Shown here in pieces: positions 25,301-37,262 of a stretch of 64,000 nt of DNA. Below the pieces are notes generated by a model. It searched no databases. It had not been told where the DNA came from and saw only the letters and a program-made list of their open reading frames with translations. Positions within the stretch are counted from its first letter, which is position 1. Each line of letters begins with the position of its first letter. This stretch comes from Todiramphus chloris collaris. Lineage: Eukaryota; Chordata; Aves; Coraciiformes; Alcedinidae. The translations under genes and the position numbers were made by a program. The stretch is taken from the NCBI GenBank assembly GCA_025345505.1, contig JANVCC010000022.1, positions 34,483,741 to 34,547,740 on the forward strand, written 5' to 3'.

Positions 25301-28300
25301 GTGGCCTAAACAGCAGGAGTTAATTAAATTCAAGATACATCCAACCCAATTTGAAGTTCTATACTGGCTGACCTGTCCTGGTGATCAGGTCATGCCGTAC
25401 AAGAGCCAGCTTGAACGGGAAGCAGAAAAGAAACCTGACAGCAGTCTAATGTGGCATCCAAAGCTCTTACTCAAGAGACACTTTAATTCATATGGTACAA
25501 TGTTAAAATGAAAGAGATTAGGGGTGGATCAGTGATTGCCACCCTATCTGTATCAGTGGGGCTCACATCAAATGTACACATGATATTATTTAGGAACAAG
25601 ATTACTATTCATTAGTGCATGAAGGGAAGGTATTCAATTCAATTTCACATACCAGGCAGAGTGCTCTCAGCTGCCCCATTGCACCATTTTCCAGCCAGGG
25701 CTGAGGTTTCCAAGTCTGCACAAGAGAGAGATGATCCAGATTGAATTGCACTGGCCCTGACATGGTCACTAGCCCAGAGCAGTCTTAAAATTTGAGTTCA
25801 TATATCCTAACTGTCCACCTATGTCCAACATGTTCCTCATGACAGGTGATTTTGGGGCTCTTGAGGATCCACAAGGGCCTTGTAAGTATCTTGTGCCCAG
25901 TAGCATTCATGTGCCATCACCACAAGACTGAGATGGGTTATATGAGACGCTGCCCACACTGCAGGCAAATGTGCTACAAGGCAAACTCTGAAATACTGGC
26001 ATTTTTGCTCTGGAGATAAGAGGACACTGTTAAGGATGCAGAGTAGACAATTAGCAAATTTGGCTTTGAGTCTGACTTCAAAGCCATTCCTGCACCACTG
26101 GTTAGATGTAGCCTGTGCTCCCACAGCTTGACTCCTTCTGCATCAGCTACAATGAAAGTGAAAGGCCTTATGCAGTGTTTCTATTTTTGAAAATGTAAAC
26201 CTGATTGATGGTGTAAGCTGACTGAAAATCCCAGAATGGAAAAAAAAAAAATTTACACTATCATAATTTTGAAAAAAAAGTTTGATTTGTGGACCTTAAA
26301 GTCCCTAAATATAAGAAAACACAAATTTTGTTTTCTTGTTATTCAGAAATCAACTCCAAACATTCAACTATATATTCTTTAACAGAACTCTCTGCTGTCC
26401 AGGGTACAACAGCAGGCATGCTCAGGTGCCCTTCCTAAAAGCCCTTGTCAGACAATTTGCCTCCTGGCTCCACAGTTTTTCCAGGTACCCATCAGTGATT
26501 CCAAGGACATACGAGAAGTAATCTAATTGCTAGTGGAAGCAGCTGTTCCTTAGGAACACATGGCCTGGAGTGTCCGGTTGTGTTGCGTCCCATGGAAAAA
26601 TCAGGTTTCTCAAAAGTTTAATATCCATCACTCCAAATTACAAAACACAGATGCACTAAGGTTTCCTTTACTGTTGTAATAAGATGAACCAGGAAATAAA
26701 GATGACAAAGCTCCTGCTTATGCTCATTTAGAAATGAATGATGTTACCTGCTTCTGTTTAGCTTGTTGAAGTCTTCTGTATAACATATTAGACTCCCTAG
26801 AATCAGACCAAAGGGGACATTCTCTCCTATAGCTTCATCTGCCTGCTTAGCAAACTCTAGAATAAGTGAAATGGAACTATACTTACAATTTTTTTTGGAA
26901 CAAACTCCCTGAAAAAAAAGATAAGAATAGCACAAGCAGCAAATCATCTACAACCTCTTGAGATGTTCTAGATATACATACTAAAGCATAAGAGTGAAAC
27001 ATACAACTGGCATTTGCAATAAGACAATAAGACCACTCACAAATCTCAATTCCTTGTCCATCATGACACCTGTAGCTAGTAACACATCTTCCACAGTCTT
27101 CAGTCTACTCTTCACTTAGGATCTGCCATATCACAAAAGTGCTTAGTTGCAGGTGTAAATTCTGTTGCCCTCGATGCCTGCAGGTGTCTCATCTTTCTGC
27201 CTGCAGTTTATTACACTCAGAAAATCTGGGCCACCATCCCAATATCCAGGTTGAGGCCCTTGGAAGTGCAAACTGTAATGGTCAGTTAGGCTTTTTAGAA
27301 AGTTTTTTAATTTATGTTTTGTGCAAGAAAATTATGCAATAAACAACAATTTCCATCATGGTCTACTTCATAGCAGATGGGTTGCAGCTATACGTATTGC
27401 ACATTCAAACCCTTGAGTTTTCTGCCCCCGCACTTTGTTTACAATTTTGTCCAGCTATGACACATGATAAGGATATACTGAACTCGGTAGCATGTATTTC
27501 CTATAGCTCTGGGCCTCTACAAGAAGCTATGTGCCTCTCAATCATTGCAAGAACTTCAGTGCCACTAATTCTGACAATGTCCACTCTTACAACAATCCTG
27601 CAACCCAAATTTTTTCCTCAGTACTCTTCACTACTGAGTCAATTTCCTGTACTTTTGATTAGAATGGTGAGAAAACATTGTCTTTCACAATGAAAAGATA
27701 TTATGCTTTCTTCAGTCTTAATTGACTACATTCTTCTGACCAACCAAATTGGAAAAATGTCTAAGAATTTTACAGCGTTTAGGAAAAAAAAATCTCTCCG
27801 AAGAAGAGTTAATAGCTTCTTTCCAGTTTTGTAGGACAGGTGTCCAACTCATAGAAGCTACTTACAGTCCAAGTACAAAAATAGCTTTCTTTTGGAAAAT
27901 ATTGAAGGATCATATTTTACTGAATTAACCACAGCTTCAAATCAAAGATGTTTTCTTTCTTCTCTGCTTCTTTGCTCTTGTGTTTGTTATCCTGTTACTT
28001 TAATCCACAATTACAAAGAAAACATCATCTATTCAGTGATGGACCACAATGCAGTAATCAAATACATTGTAAGGAAAAAGACTTTTCATCGACTCTTAAT
28101 TTATGCTATTTGTTAACTCACAACTTCTGATAAATACAGTTTTGTGCTTATTTTGGTCAGAGCTTTACAGCAATCTTTTTCTACTCAGTGGACAAATTAA
28201 TAAATGCCATGAATGTGATATAAAACCTGTCCTTCAGGCAATTCCAGCAGTTCAGTTGGGTAGTTACACAAAGCAATTCGCATCTGCTCAGGTAGAGTCA

Positions 28301-29149
28301 ATAACAAAGCATGGAGTAAAGTCCTGGAAACACGGGGGCGTTAAGGTGGGTCACAGCGTCTTTGACCTTCTACACACAACAGTACAGAGGTGTGCCTGAA
28401 CACATCCAGAGAGATCTCAAATTCATTCAGAACACTCGGAGCTCAGAAAAACCCCTCAAGCTTCAGATGTATGAGTGATGCTATGAGGACTCATGTACAC
28501 CCACCTGCACCATCCTAGTGTTTTCAGCCTGTCTCACTGCACAGTAACAGCCTTCGGACAAAAATTTGCCAACACTGTATGAAAGATTCTTGAAATTAAT
28601 ATGGTGGGACAAGTGCTGGACTTCTTGTTCACAAGTAAATAGGTGAAGCTAAATTCTCAATACTGAAATAAAACATGAGTATTTTCCAGGCAAATACATG
28701 AAATAAATTAGGACACAGAAGAAAAATAGAGAGAGGGGAATAACAGGCAAGAAACCTTTCTTGAAACTCAAAATGGCTTATACTTAACTCTATAGGAATA
28801 CATAGAAATCAAACTTCATAGTGCTTAATCTGCTACTATGACATAGGTATACACTACAGTCTCTGCTAAGACTGAGTTGTAATCAGATATTTTTTTTTAG
28901 TTGCATTTGCTTCACAGATCATATACAAATTGCCCTGTAACAGAAGGCCTACGATGGATAATCTACTGTTTGAGCCAGAGATAGAAACATCAGGATTGCC
29001 ATATAAAATAATTGAAAACAAAGCATGGCATTGACTGCACCTTTTAGAATGTCTACTTTAAAATATTACTTTATAGTATCAGATCCCTTTTCACACCCAG
29101 TAATTTGTAATAAATTATTTTAAATCACAGCAGCATTAACATGCCTAGG
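25301..29149. other. Stretch without a recognised gene
   Basis: No CR1 and no recognisable exon. A 95-codon minus frame (25837-26124) and a 111-codon plus frame (27358-27693) have no known motif. Part of the lower end could still belong to the interior of the ERV whose LTR ends at 24655. Confidence 0.5.
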
Positions 29150-29560
29150 GCAGATTGGTAGGTGCACATTATCTAATGGCCTAATTCATGTGGCAACTGA
29201 TTGCAGAGAAGGGGAATTTCATCAGCTCAGATTCTAATCAAAGAAAAGGTCAAGTTTCCTGTAGCTGTAAGTCAATTGTAGGAATGATTAAAGGTACATC
29301 CACCTGCCTGACAGGCGCTCCTAACCTCGCCCATCACAGCCCTCCCCACAACCTGGCTCCTCTTCTGTCCTCTAAGGGAATCAGGTGTCTGCCAGCAATT
29401 AGCCTTAATGAGCCCCTAGTACTTTCCGGAGAGAGATGTTGACAAGCCTAATTGCAGAAAGCAACTGTAGAGGCTCTGTCTGCCTGAGACAGAGCTGTAA
29501 CTCCTGATATGCCAGGGAGTCTGCAAATCTCATGAACAGTACCGGTTCACCTACAAACAG
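29150..29560. promoter_or_regulatory. Candidate conserved noncoding element (enhancer-like)
   Basis: A repeat-free block of about 400 bp with higher complexity than its neighbours. It has several factor-site-like words: a TCF/LEF-type ATCAAAG (29237-29243), CACCTG/CAGGTG E-boxes flanking CCTGACAGGCGC, and ATTA-type homeodomain cores in GGCCTAATTCATG, CAATTAGCCTTAATGAGCC and AAGCCTAATTGCAG. There is no sustained open frame with recognisable content. The enhancer role is inferred from composition only; no alignment is available. Confidence 0.3.
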
Positions 29561-29779
29561 CAAAATCAGGTGAGGATGCCAATCTTTTTTAGAGCTCCTG
29601 GAAACTCAAGGGCAAAGTTTTGCACTTGGAAAATGGTAGATATCCACAGCACAGACAGCTTTGGTTGTATTTTGAATGCTGATGTCTCCTCCAAGTTTTG
29701 ACTGACTTGCTCTCTAGTTAAAAGGGTAATGGTTTCTATGAAATCAACACCTTGCATTTTACTTCTGTAGATAGCTTGT

Positions 29780-30115
29780 GATGGAGGTACATTAATTACA
29801 CTGTAGTTACTCTGATTACAATATGGTTCTAATTTTGATGTCTGTAATTACTACCACTTCATATAGCTAGAAGCTTAATTTAATGCCTGAATTACTTTTA
29901 ATTACCTCTTAAGTTCCTTACTTTCATATTTGATACATGCACTTAACTGCAAAACTCCACTATCAGAAGATTAACTTAATTACCTTATTTTCAAGTGAAC
30001 TTTTATTCTTGGGCAATTCCTAGTGATCTGTGTGCTCTCCTCTTTAATTAGTCTCTAGCACATTATGCATTTCTGTGTTGAGAATGCACTACTTTAATTG
30101 CATTCTTTTTGTAGC
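29780..30115. promoter_or_regulatory. Cluster of homeodomain-type TAATTA sites
   Basis: Six words of the form (T/G)TAATT(A/G) lie in one 310-bp stretch, at 29792, 29844, 29898, 29976, 30044 and 30094, all in the same orientation. Four of them are (T/G)TAATTAC. Spacing is 50-78 bp. Base composition alone would predict about one or fewer in this length by rough estimate. Homeodomain proteins of the Antp, LIM, Prd and POU classes bind such cores, so a homotypic regulatory cluster is plausible. It directly follows the block at 29150-29560 and ends before the CR1 at 30280. Confidence 0.35.
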
Positions 30116-30279
30116 TGGTAATCATACACAGTTTTCAAGCTTGCTGGAGTTACATGCGTGACAGGGATTCAGTTTTATACTTAGATCAACATATAACACA
30201 TGACTGAAAGCCATCAGTAAAGCAGTGCAAATATCTTTTCAGGCTCATATTCCCCGAGTTCTATAAAGAGTGTAGTCAA

Positions 30280-30790
30280 GAATCATAGAATGGTAGAGGT
30301 TGGAAGGGACCTCTGGTGATCATTCAGTCCAACAGTCCTTGCCAGAGCAGGATCACCCAGGCTAGGCCACACAGGAACAGGTCCAGGCAGGTTTTGAACG
30401 TCTCTAGAGAAGGAGACTCCACAACCTTTTTGGGCAGCCTGTTCCAGTGCTCCATCAGCCTAGCAGGAAAGAAGTTTTTCCTCATGTTAAGGTGGAACTT
30501 TCTGTGTTCCTGTTTGTAACCATCACCATTCGTCCTATCACAGAGCACCACAGAGAAAGAGACTGGCCCCTTCTACTTTAAATCCACCCTTCAGATAGTT
30601 GTAAACGTTCATAAGATCCCCTCTCAGTCTTTCCTTCTCCAGGCTAAACAGCCCCAGGGCTCTCACCCTTTCCTCATAAGAGAGATGTTTCAGTCCATGA
30701 ATCATCCTCATAGCTCTCCGTTGGACTCTCTAGTATTTGTCTGTATCTTTTGAACTGGGGAGACCAGAAGTGGACACAATACTCCACACA
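30280..30790 (-). mobile_element. CR1 LINE, about 0.5 kb of 3' end
   Basis: A minus-strand copy whose 3' end (GAATCATAGAATGGTAGAGG on plus) is at 30280. Read on minus it retains the C-terminal RT tail with HRKFHLNMRKNFF, LMEHWNRLPKKVVESPSLE and FKTCLDL, a 75-codon open stretch at 30551-30324. Upstream come the [15 protein letters not shown]-type region and the QYSGHLQF-like segment near 30770-30790, where the match ends. The 3' UTR (GATCACCCAGGCTAGGCC region on plus) belongs to a different CR1 subfamily from the 15690 and 31962 copies. The copy is 5'-truncated and inactive. Confidence 0.94.
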
Positions 30791-31961
30791 TACAATACTT
30801 CTCATACATACAATTCCACCAATAGGTGCCTGTGATGCTGCGCAGTTTTCTCATAAATGTATGAACTCCATTAAAGTTCGTTTGTCTTCATTGTGCGAGC
30901 AAAAAGCTATTGTATTGAAGAATCACTCCAGTAAGTTACATGAGAAATCCATGCCTAACACACTTCACTTGAGTGGACAGGATCACACCCACTCAGGGCT
31001 GGATTAGTTTCAAAAATCAACAGGGTCACCAATGAGTATTAAATGAAGGTCTTTGCCATGACTCCAAAACAACAGATTGTTACCTCCCATTGCTATAAAT
31101 GGCAGAAATCTTTATAATAATATGTCATTCAGTCATTAGACATTTTGAGCAGATAACAGAATAATTGTATTTGAAACGCACTCATCATTACCTTTCTGAC
31201 CAGGAAAAGGGCTATTACATCATTTTAGACTGGACAAAATAATTTGTAGAAATTAATGCACTACAGATTAAAATACTGTAGGCACCTTTGAATAATTAGA
31301 AACATTAGCTTTGCATTCATGAAATTTGGATTTACCCTGCAGTTTCTGAAAGCAGAATTTCACATCAAAGACCAGACTGTAAAATGATCCAGGTCCTTCA
31401 TGGTGAGGACTAATGGGTACTATGCATTTATACTGTCTATACAAATACTATGTTCCTGTTTCTTACTGTGCCTTTGAAACATGCATGAGACAGAAATATT
31501 TTTCATACAGTGATTAAAATAAGTGGAAAGCACAAAAATAGCTCATTTTTCCTAGTCAATTTTTCTGATATGTATAAGATTTTAAAATAAATGTCTAAAT
31601 GCTGAATAGTGATCAGAGCATCTAATCTCATCAGTTAACTGTTGGAAAATCCAAGATGAGATGCATCAGCCATTTTATGTGCATGTCTAGGTAATGACTT
31701 CTGCTCCCAAGAGAGCAAGTGACTTAACACAAGTAGAGGCTTTCTGTCTAAGTTGTTCATTTGGTAATGCTGTTCAAATGGGTAACATTAAGCACTGTCT
31801 CAGGACTGAAGATTCCTGGTTACTAATAAGAGATATGATAATGTGCAATATAGAGAGGAAATCAAACATTACAAACCACTACAAAATCAAATGAGGTGGG
31901 CTTCTTTAAATAGAGAATAACCTCAATTCTGAATGAGGTCAACAGGAACAGCAAGTACTTC
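30791..31961. other. Stretch between two CR1 copies, no gene seen
   Basis: AT-rich sequence with no recognisable gene or repeat. The CR1 copies on either side share strand and orientation but belong to different subfamilies, so they look like independent insertions, not one split element. Confidence 0.6.
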
Positions 31962-32740
31962 TCATAGAGTCATCTAGGTTGGAAAAGACCTTCTAATATC
32001 ATCGAGCCCAACCATCAACCCTACTGTGCTAAGTCCACCACCAGCCATATCCCCAAGCACCCCATCTGTATGGCTTTTACACACATCCAGGGATGGTGAC
32101 TCAACCACCTCACTGGGCAGCATGTTCCAGTACCTGACAACCCTTTCAGAGAAAATATTTTTCCTAATGCCCAGTTTAAACCTCCCTGGTTCAGCTTGAA
32201 ACTGTTCCCTCTCGTTCTGTCACGAGTTACTTGTGAGAAGAGACCAGTGCCTACCTCTCTACAACCTCCCTTCAGGTAGTTGTAGAGAGTGATAAGGTCT
32301 CCTCCCCTCAGCCTCCTTTTCTTCAGTTCCCTCAGCCACTCCTCGTAGGCTTTGTTCTCCAGGCCCTTCACCAGCTTAGTTTCTCTTCTCTGGACACGCT
32401 CTAGCACCTCAGTGTCTTTCTTGTATTGAGGTGCCCCAAACTGAGCACAGTACTCAAGGGGTGGCCTCACCAATGCTGAGTATGGAGAGTCACTCACCTC
32501 CCCGGTCCTGTTGGCCACACTATTTCTAGTACAAGCTAGGATGCCATTGGCCTTCTTGGCCACCTGGGCACATTGCTGGCTGTTATTCAACCAGGTGTCT
32601 ACCAGCACCCCCAGGTCCCTTTCTGCTGGACAGCTTTCCAGCTACCCTTCCCCAGGCCTGTAGCACTGCATGGGGTTGTTGTGGCCCAAGAGCAGGACTC
32701 AGCACTTGGCTTTGTTGAACCCCATATGATTGTCCTCAGA
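31962..32740 (-). mobile_element. CR1 LINE with a 196-codon open stretch of RT C-terminus
   Basis: About 780 bp of CR1 on minus, 3' end at 31962 (CTCATAGAGTCATCTAGGTT on plus). An uninterrupted frame at 32608-32021 carries the usual order of the ORF2 C-terminal region: [93 protein letters not shown]. Compared with the family wording '[18 protein letters not shown]', the residues between LREL and KKRR are missing, which points to a small in-frame deletion. The FADD catalytic box is not included because truncation occurs just upstream (near 32740). It is a dead copy, although this part has stayed open. Confidence 0.95.
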
Positions 32741-33917
32741 AAACCTTCTTGAACTTGTGAGACAGTAATATGCAAATAATATTTATTCTTAACAAACAGA
32801 ACAATCTCAGAAAAGCAACAGCCTTAGTTCATTTGTTTCCTTTTCTGTTTGGTGACCAGCATCCTATAAGCACGGTGATGAAATGTGTCTAATGAAAAAT
32901 TCCACTCAGCTATTCAAATCCCTGGCATACAACATTCCTTATAAGTTAAGGGTCTAAAATTGTTTTACCAGTCTTAATGTGCAAGTTAATTGAAGGTCTT
33001 ATATGAATCCATATACAGTCTTGAAAATTGATTAAAACAGCCGTATGAAAGGTACTCTGAGCCAATGCTCTTTTACTCTGTCGATTAGTTTCTTGATGAG
33101 ATTCCAGAGAGAAAAGAAAGAAATTAAGGGGCAGAATAGAATTTAAGAGAAAAACTCAATGATGCAATTTAAGCACAAATGTTCTTCTCCACAGGGCATA
33201 CGGGCTCTGTGTGTATGCATACACATGCACACATGATATATAAAGACAAAGCCCTTGTAGCTCTTCATTCACCCTCCACATTTCATTCTTCGAATACTGT
33301 CAAAGCAAACAAAGATTTTTTTTTTGACTTTTGATATGTAGATTTTTAGACTTTTAATATTGAGAAGGAGTTATTTAGTGCTGCTAATCTATTGCATCTA
33401 AAAACACATTTTTCACATGCTAGGTGTGTTCTGTCATACCAGAAATCTGGCCTTTTTATAGGATTTGCAGGTTTTTTACAGTGTCATCCTTCTACTCTGG
33501 AGGTGCCAACTACTTCTATTTTGTGGAAACTTTTTATAGAAGTATCAATATACAAAAGGCAGAGGGTAAAAAAGTGTCCAAAAAAGCCTCTACCTGCCTT
33601 TTTCAGCTTAATGTTAACCACCCACCCAACAGCCTGCATAGCTCATCATCACAGAGAATCTGATGTTTCTAATGCTTATTTACTTGGTAGTTCAAACAGT
33701 AGCTTACATATTTGCAGTTAAACTGTTGCCTCACAACCCTAATTTAATATGGGATAACTAAAACATTAGTGGCCTCTTTGCACTGGCCTTTTTGTGTTTA
33801 AGACAGTCTGCTTCCTTGTGAGAAAAGGAAGTGTATTATTACAACTGGTCAGAGTTACAGCCTGAATTCAGTTCTTCAGGTCTGAACTACTGAAATGATT
33901 TTTTTCTTTTCCTTTAG
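32741..33917. other. Stretch without a recognised gene
   Basis: AT-rich with no repeat body. Two overlapping plus frames at 33392-33721 have unfamiliar translations. The last 20 bases (33898-33917) form a strong polypyrimidine tract and AG, treated with the next feature. Confidence 0.55.
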
Positions 33918-34285
33918 ATGATGACGAGGCGAGAGATGGATGTAGCATCAGGCATTATTGTTTACAATATATCCTGCCTATGCCAGTCTAAAAGGAATAC
34001 TGATCTTTGCTTGAAGTTTCTGGGTCCTATTGTAAACAAATGGTAATAGAAGAAATGGAAGAGGGAGATATTTGTGAAGGTGTTTAATTGCCTAGATATC
34101 TGTGTACCCAGACTTCAAGTGTGATCCTTTCCATCCACTTTTACCTTTGTGTTCTCATTGACAGTAGCTCGAGGAGCAAGAGAAACATCAGGACACATGC
34201 TTTGCTCATCAGTTCTGAATAACTTCTTTCGTTTGCTTGTATATGTAGAAGTATTGTGCAAATAAATAAATACCAACAGTCATTG
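33918..34285 (+). ncRNA. Possible terminal exon of a lncRNA or gene
   Basis: A long pyrimidine tract ending CTTTTCCTTTAG at 33917, with a plausible branch region CTACTGAAAT just upstream, would make a strong 3' splice site. About 345 bp downstream, a double poly(A) signal AATAAATAAA lies at 34261-34270, followed by a G/T- and T-rich element (TTGTTGAGATGTG, then a T-run). Together these outline a terminal exon of about 370 bp. It begins ATGATGACGAGGCGAGAG and opens a 43-codon frame that stops at TAA near 34047; no domain is recognisable, so I call it noncoding. No upstream exon is identified. The signals are visible; transcription is inferred. Confidence 0.25.
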
Positions 34286-37014
34286 TTGAGATGTGTACCT
34301 TTTTTTTTCAGCAGAGATAAATTTCAAATATCTTCTCTCAAATCATCTTTTGTGGGGCTTTTTACTGGATATAAGCCTAACAGCCTACTGAAAAATAATC
34401 AGTGTAGCACCTTAAAACACACATAGGATTAGGCTAAGAGGAAAAATTCACAAAACTATGTATCCCAAATTATCTCTCAGCATTTCATTAGCTTAATGTG
34501 GAACATTAAACAAATAGTATTAATGGGAAAGTTAATTTATTTGCAGGAGTATAGTTACCATGAAAACATTTCCCTCATTTTTAATGTAGTATGGTATTTT
34601 TAATTAGCTTTGAATCTTTAACTATATTCCACAAATCCTTTTACTTATGCAAACCCTATTATTTACTTTCTGCAAACTCCATTAATATTCAAATTTAAAT
34701 TCAAGAAATTAATAAAGATATTGACTCAAAATGATGCATACTCTTTGATACTACCTTGCCATCCAAGTTTTCCTGAAGGACAAGTACCTATTTCTGAACC
34801 TCTGAACACCACAAAAGGCTGAGATGTTCACACATAAGCAGATGAGAGATGGTTTTCCAGTCCACCTAACCAAATGAGAAAGGAATACTGGTTTGGCTGT
34901 TCCATACTGCACACCAATGCATGAATTTTTTTTGCAAAGTTTGTAACTTCAAGTTCAGGAAAAGTTACTTGCTAAAAGGTCAGATTTTCTACCATTTCAC
35001 ATGGTGAGGAGCATGTTTACTACTGATCTTCCAAATTATTACTCCCGTGCTTTATCTATGTCAGTAAACATTTTGAAGTACCAGACAATCTTTACAAACA
35101 AGCATGCGCTCAGCCTTCAAACTGAACTCTTCCCTTTGAAATAGCTCTATTTTCTTGTGAGTCCCACTGAAATAAACCATTTACCTCTCCAAGATCACAC
35201 TGCTCTTTCATATAATCTGACAGATTTTTATGTGAAAACAATTAAAATGGAAAAAAAAAAGTATTTCCAGTTTTAAGGGAGAATATATTTCATCAGCAAT
35301 CTGAATCCAGTCCTGACCTTATTATATTCCAACTGCTTTGTGAAAATAAAATATGATTATTTTTTTGTTTAGGGCTGATTCAAAATTGCTTCCTTACTCT
35401 ACAAATTAATTAAAAGGGGAAAATATTTTTTTTTGTTCAAAATTTCTGTTCTATATAACAGATTAAGTAAAAACAAGTGACCCTTTGCATTTTAGTCTGA
35501 TTGTAATCAACTGTCTTCTGGTTTTGTCTTATCAAAAATTCATGTGAAAAATAAGTGTCACTATTTCCCATAAAACTTAAAATCACCCTTCACGTGAAAG
35601 TATTTCTTTACTAAAACATCTTTTAAGGGGAAAAATTTTGCTTTAGGATAAATAATCACTTTAAACACATGACTCAAGGTATTTGACTGTCTCTCTCTGA
35701 ATAATCTTCTGTTATCAGCAACTACTTTGATTTGCTATTTTTTAAAGTACCACCTGAGATTTTCTTAACTCAATGACAACTGGAGTTCGGGTTTTAATGC
35801 TAGAAATGTCAGAATTCATGGTATCATTTTAAAATGTAGCAAAGTTACAGGGACATGGGCATGGTTTCTTTTCCATATCAATCAGATAATGTCTGAATGT
35901 GTATGGAACTTGGTCACTTCCAGCTATTGGAGACTGTCTGGGAGGGAAGTAAATCTATTATATTCTGCTTTCATGTACATTACTGAATTTCTCTTCTCTG
36001 TGACTTAACTGTAACCTGTTTTCTTGCATATACAAGTAGACTGCACCATCTGAGCTTTCACCCTTCTTCATGATCATGTCTATATGGAGAAATACTGACT
36101 TTTTCAGATACACATTTTCAGTTGCTATTCCACTTTTCTTGTTTGACAGTCCAACATGATAATGCTAAACTCAAGAAGTAATTACAGCATGACAAGTTTC
36201 ATGATTGAAGTGTTGGTCTATCTAATTATTTCCACAGCCATGTTCAGCTTGTAATTTTTTCCAAAAAACAACAAATTGTGCTGTTTGCTCTCCTGGTACA
36301 TCAGACATATGCTAATTCATCAATCTTTTCTGTCTCTCAGTCTCCCACTGCTGAGATGGTTTACATGATATATTTATCAATCTAAAGAGTCTTGTTTTTA
36401 GACAATTTCCCATAATGAAGCCTGGTTGTATGCTAGTTGATCACTAGGGTTCCACCTTACCAATGATGTATTACCCTGCAAACAATTCAGATGGTTCAAA
36501 GTAATGATGCATTTTGTTGATAGATCAAGTAATTCAGAGTAATTCCTTAATTAACAATTAATTGATATGTGATCAGAAGAGCATTAAATTGGTAATATAT
36601 TACACTTACTATATTATAATAATATGTCCTTAATGATACTCTGAACATTAATGTCAGTGTACCATTACTTGAGAGATTTATAATGTAAAAAACCTCACTT
36701 GAAATTAAGTCATCATAGAAAACAATTTTAAAGGTGCAGTTATCTCCTTAAATGTCTTAATATTTGTTCTTCAAAGAGAAAACAGAAAAATTCTGCATTT
36801 AATTCCTATAGCTTGCTGTAGACTGCAGGGAATGAATAATTCTTCTGCATAGCAGTTAAAGATTCTCTTGTGTCAGGACAGTGTCAATATGGATTAACTA
36901 GAAAAAACAGGGTTTTTTTGCTAATTTTGTTTTTTTTAAAGTACATGTTCAAAGTACCTGATCGTACACCCATTACTGTGCTATTCCACCTCTAAAGGTC
37001 GAGTAGAAGTTTTT
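34286..37014. other. AT-rich, repeat-free block, possible conserved noncoding DNA
   Basis: No gene or mobile element recognised over 2.7 kb. Two patches look non-random. 34490-34740 has many ATTAAT/TTAATT words and TTAATTAGC. 36390-36730 has AATTCCTTAATTAACAATT, TTGATCAC and paired ATATTAC words. Both resemble vertebrate conserved noncoding elements in texture only. Confidence 0.4.
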
Positions 37015-37262
37015 CACAGAACAGAAATCATAAAGTCATTTACAATGGAAAAGACCTTTAAGATCATTGAGTCCAACCATTAACCCAGCACTGTTGCGTC
37101 CACCACTAAAACACGTCCCTCAGCACCACATCTTCACATCTGAGAAATCCCTCCAGGGATGGTGACTCCACCACTTCCCTGAGCAGCCTGTTCCATAGCT
37201 TGACAACACCTTCAGTGAAGTAATTTTTCCTAATCTCCAATGTAAACCTCCCCTGGTGCAGG
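37015..37262 (-). mobile_element. CR1 LINE, 3' end only
   Basis: About 248 bp of CR1 on minus, with its 3' end at 37015 (ACAGAAATCATAAAGTCATT and GGAAAAGACCTTTAAGATCA on plus). It reads back into the RT C-terminal tail as [35 protein letters not shown]. The subfamily wording resembles the copy at 31962. It is strongly 5'-truncated; the match ends abruptly after CCTGGTGCA near 37262. Confidence 0.92.

Noticed and set aside
25837-26124. 95-codon minus frame as a possible retroviral gene fragment on the internal side of the 24163 LTR
   Set aside because: No gag, protease, RT, integrase or env motif is recognisable, and it is over 1 kb from the LTR. Left unassigned.
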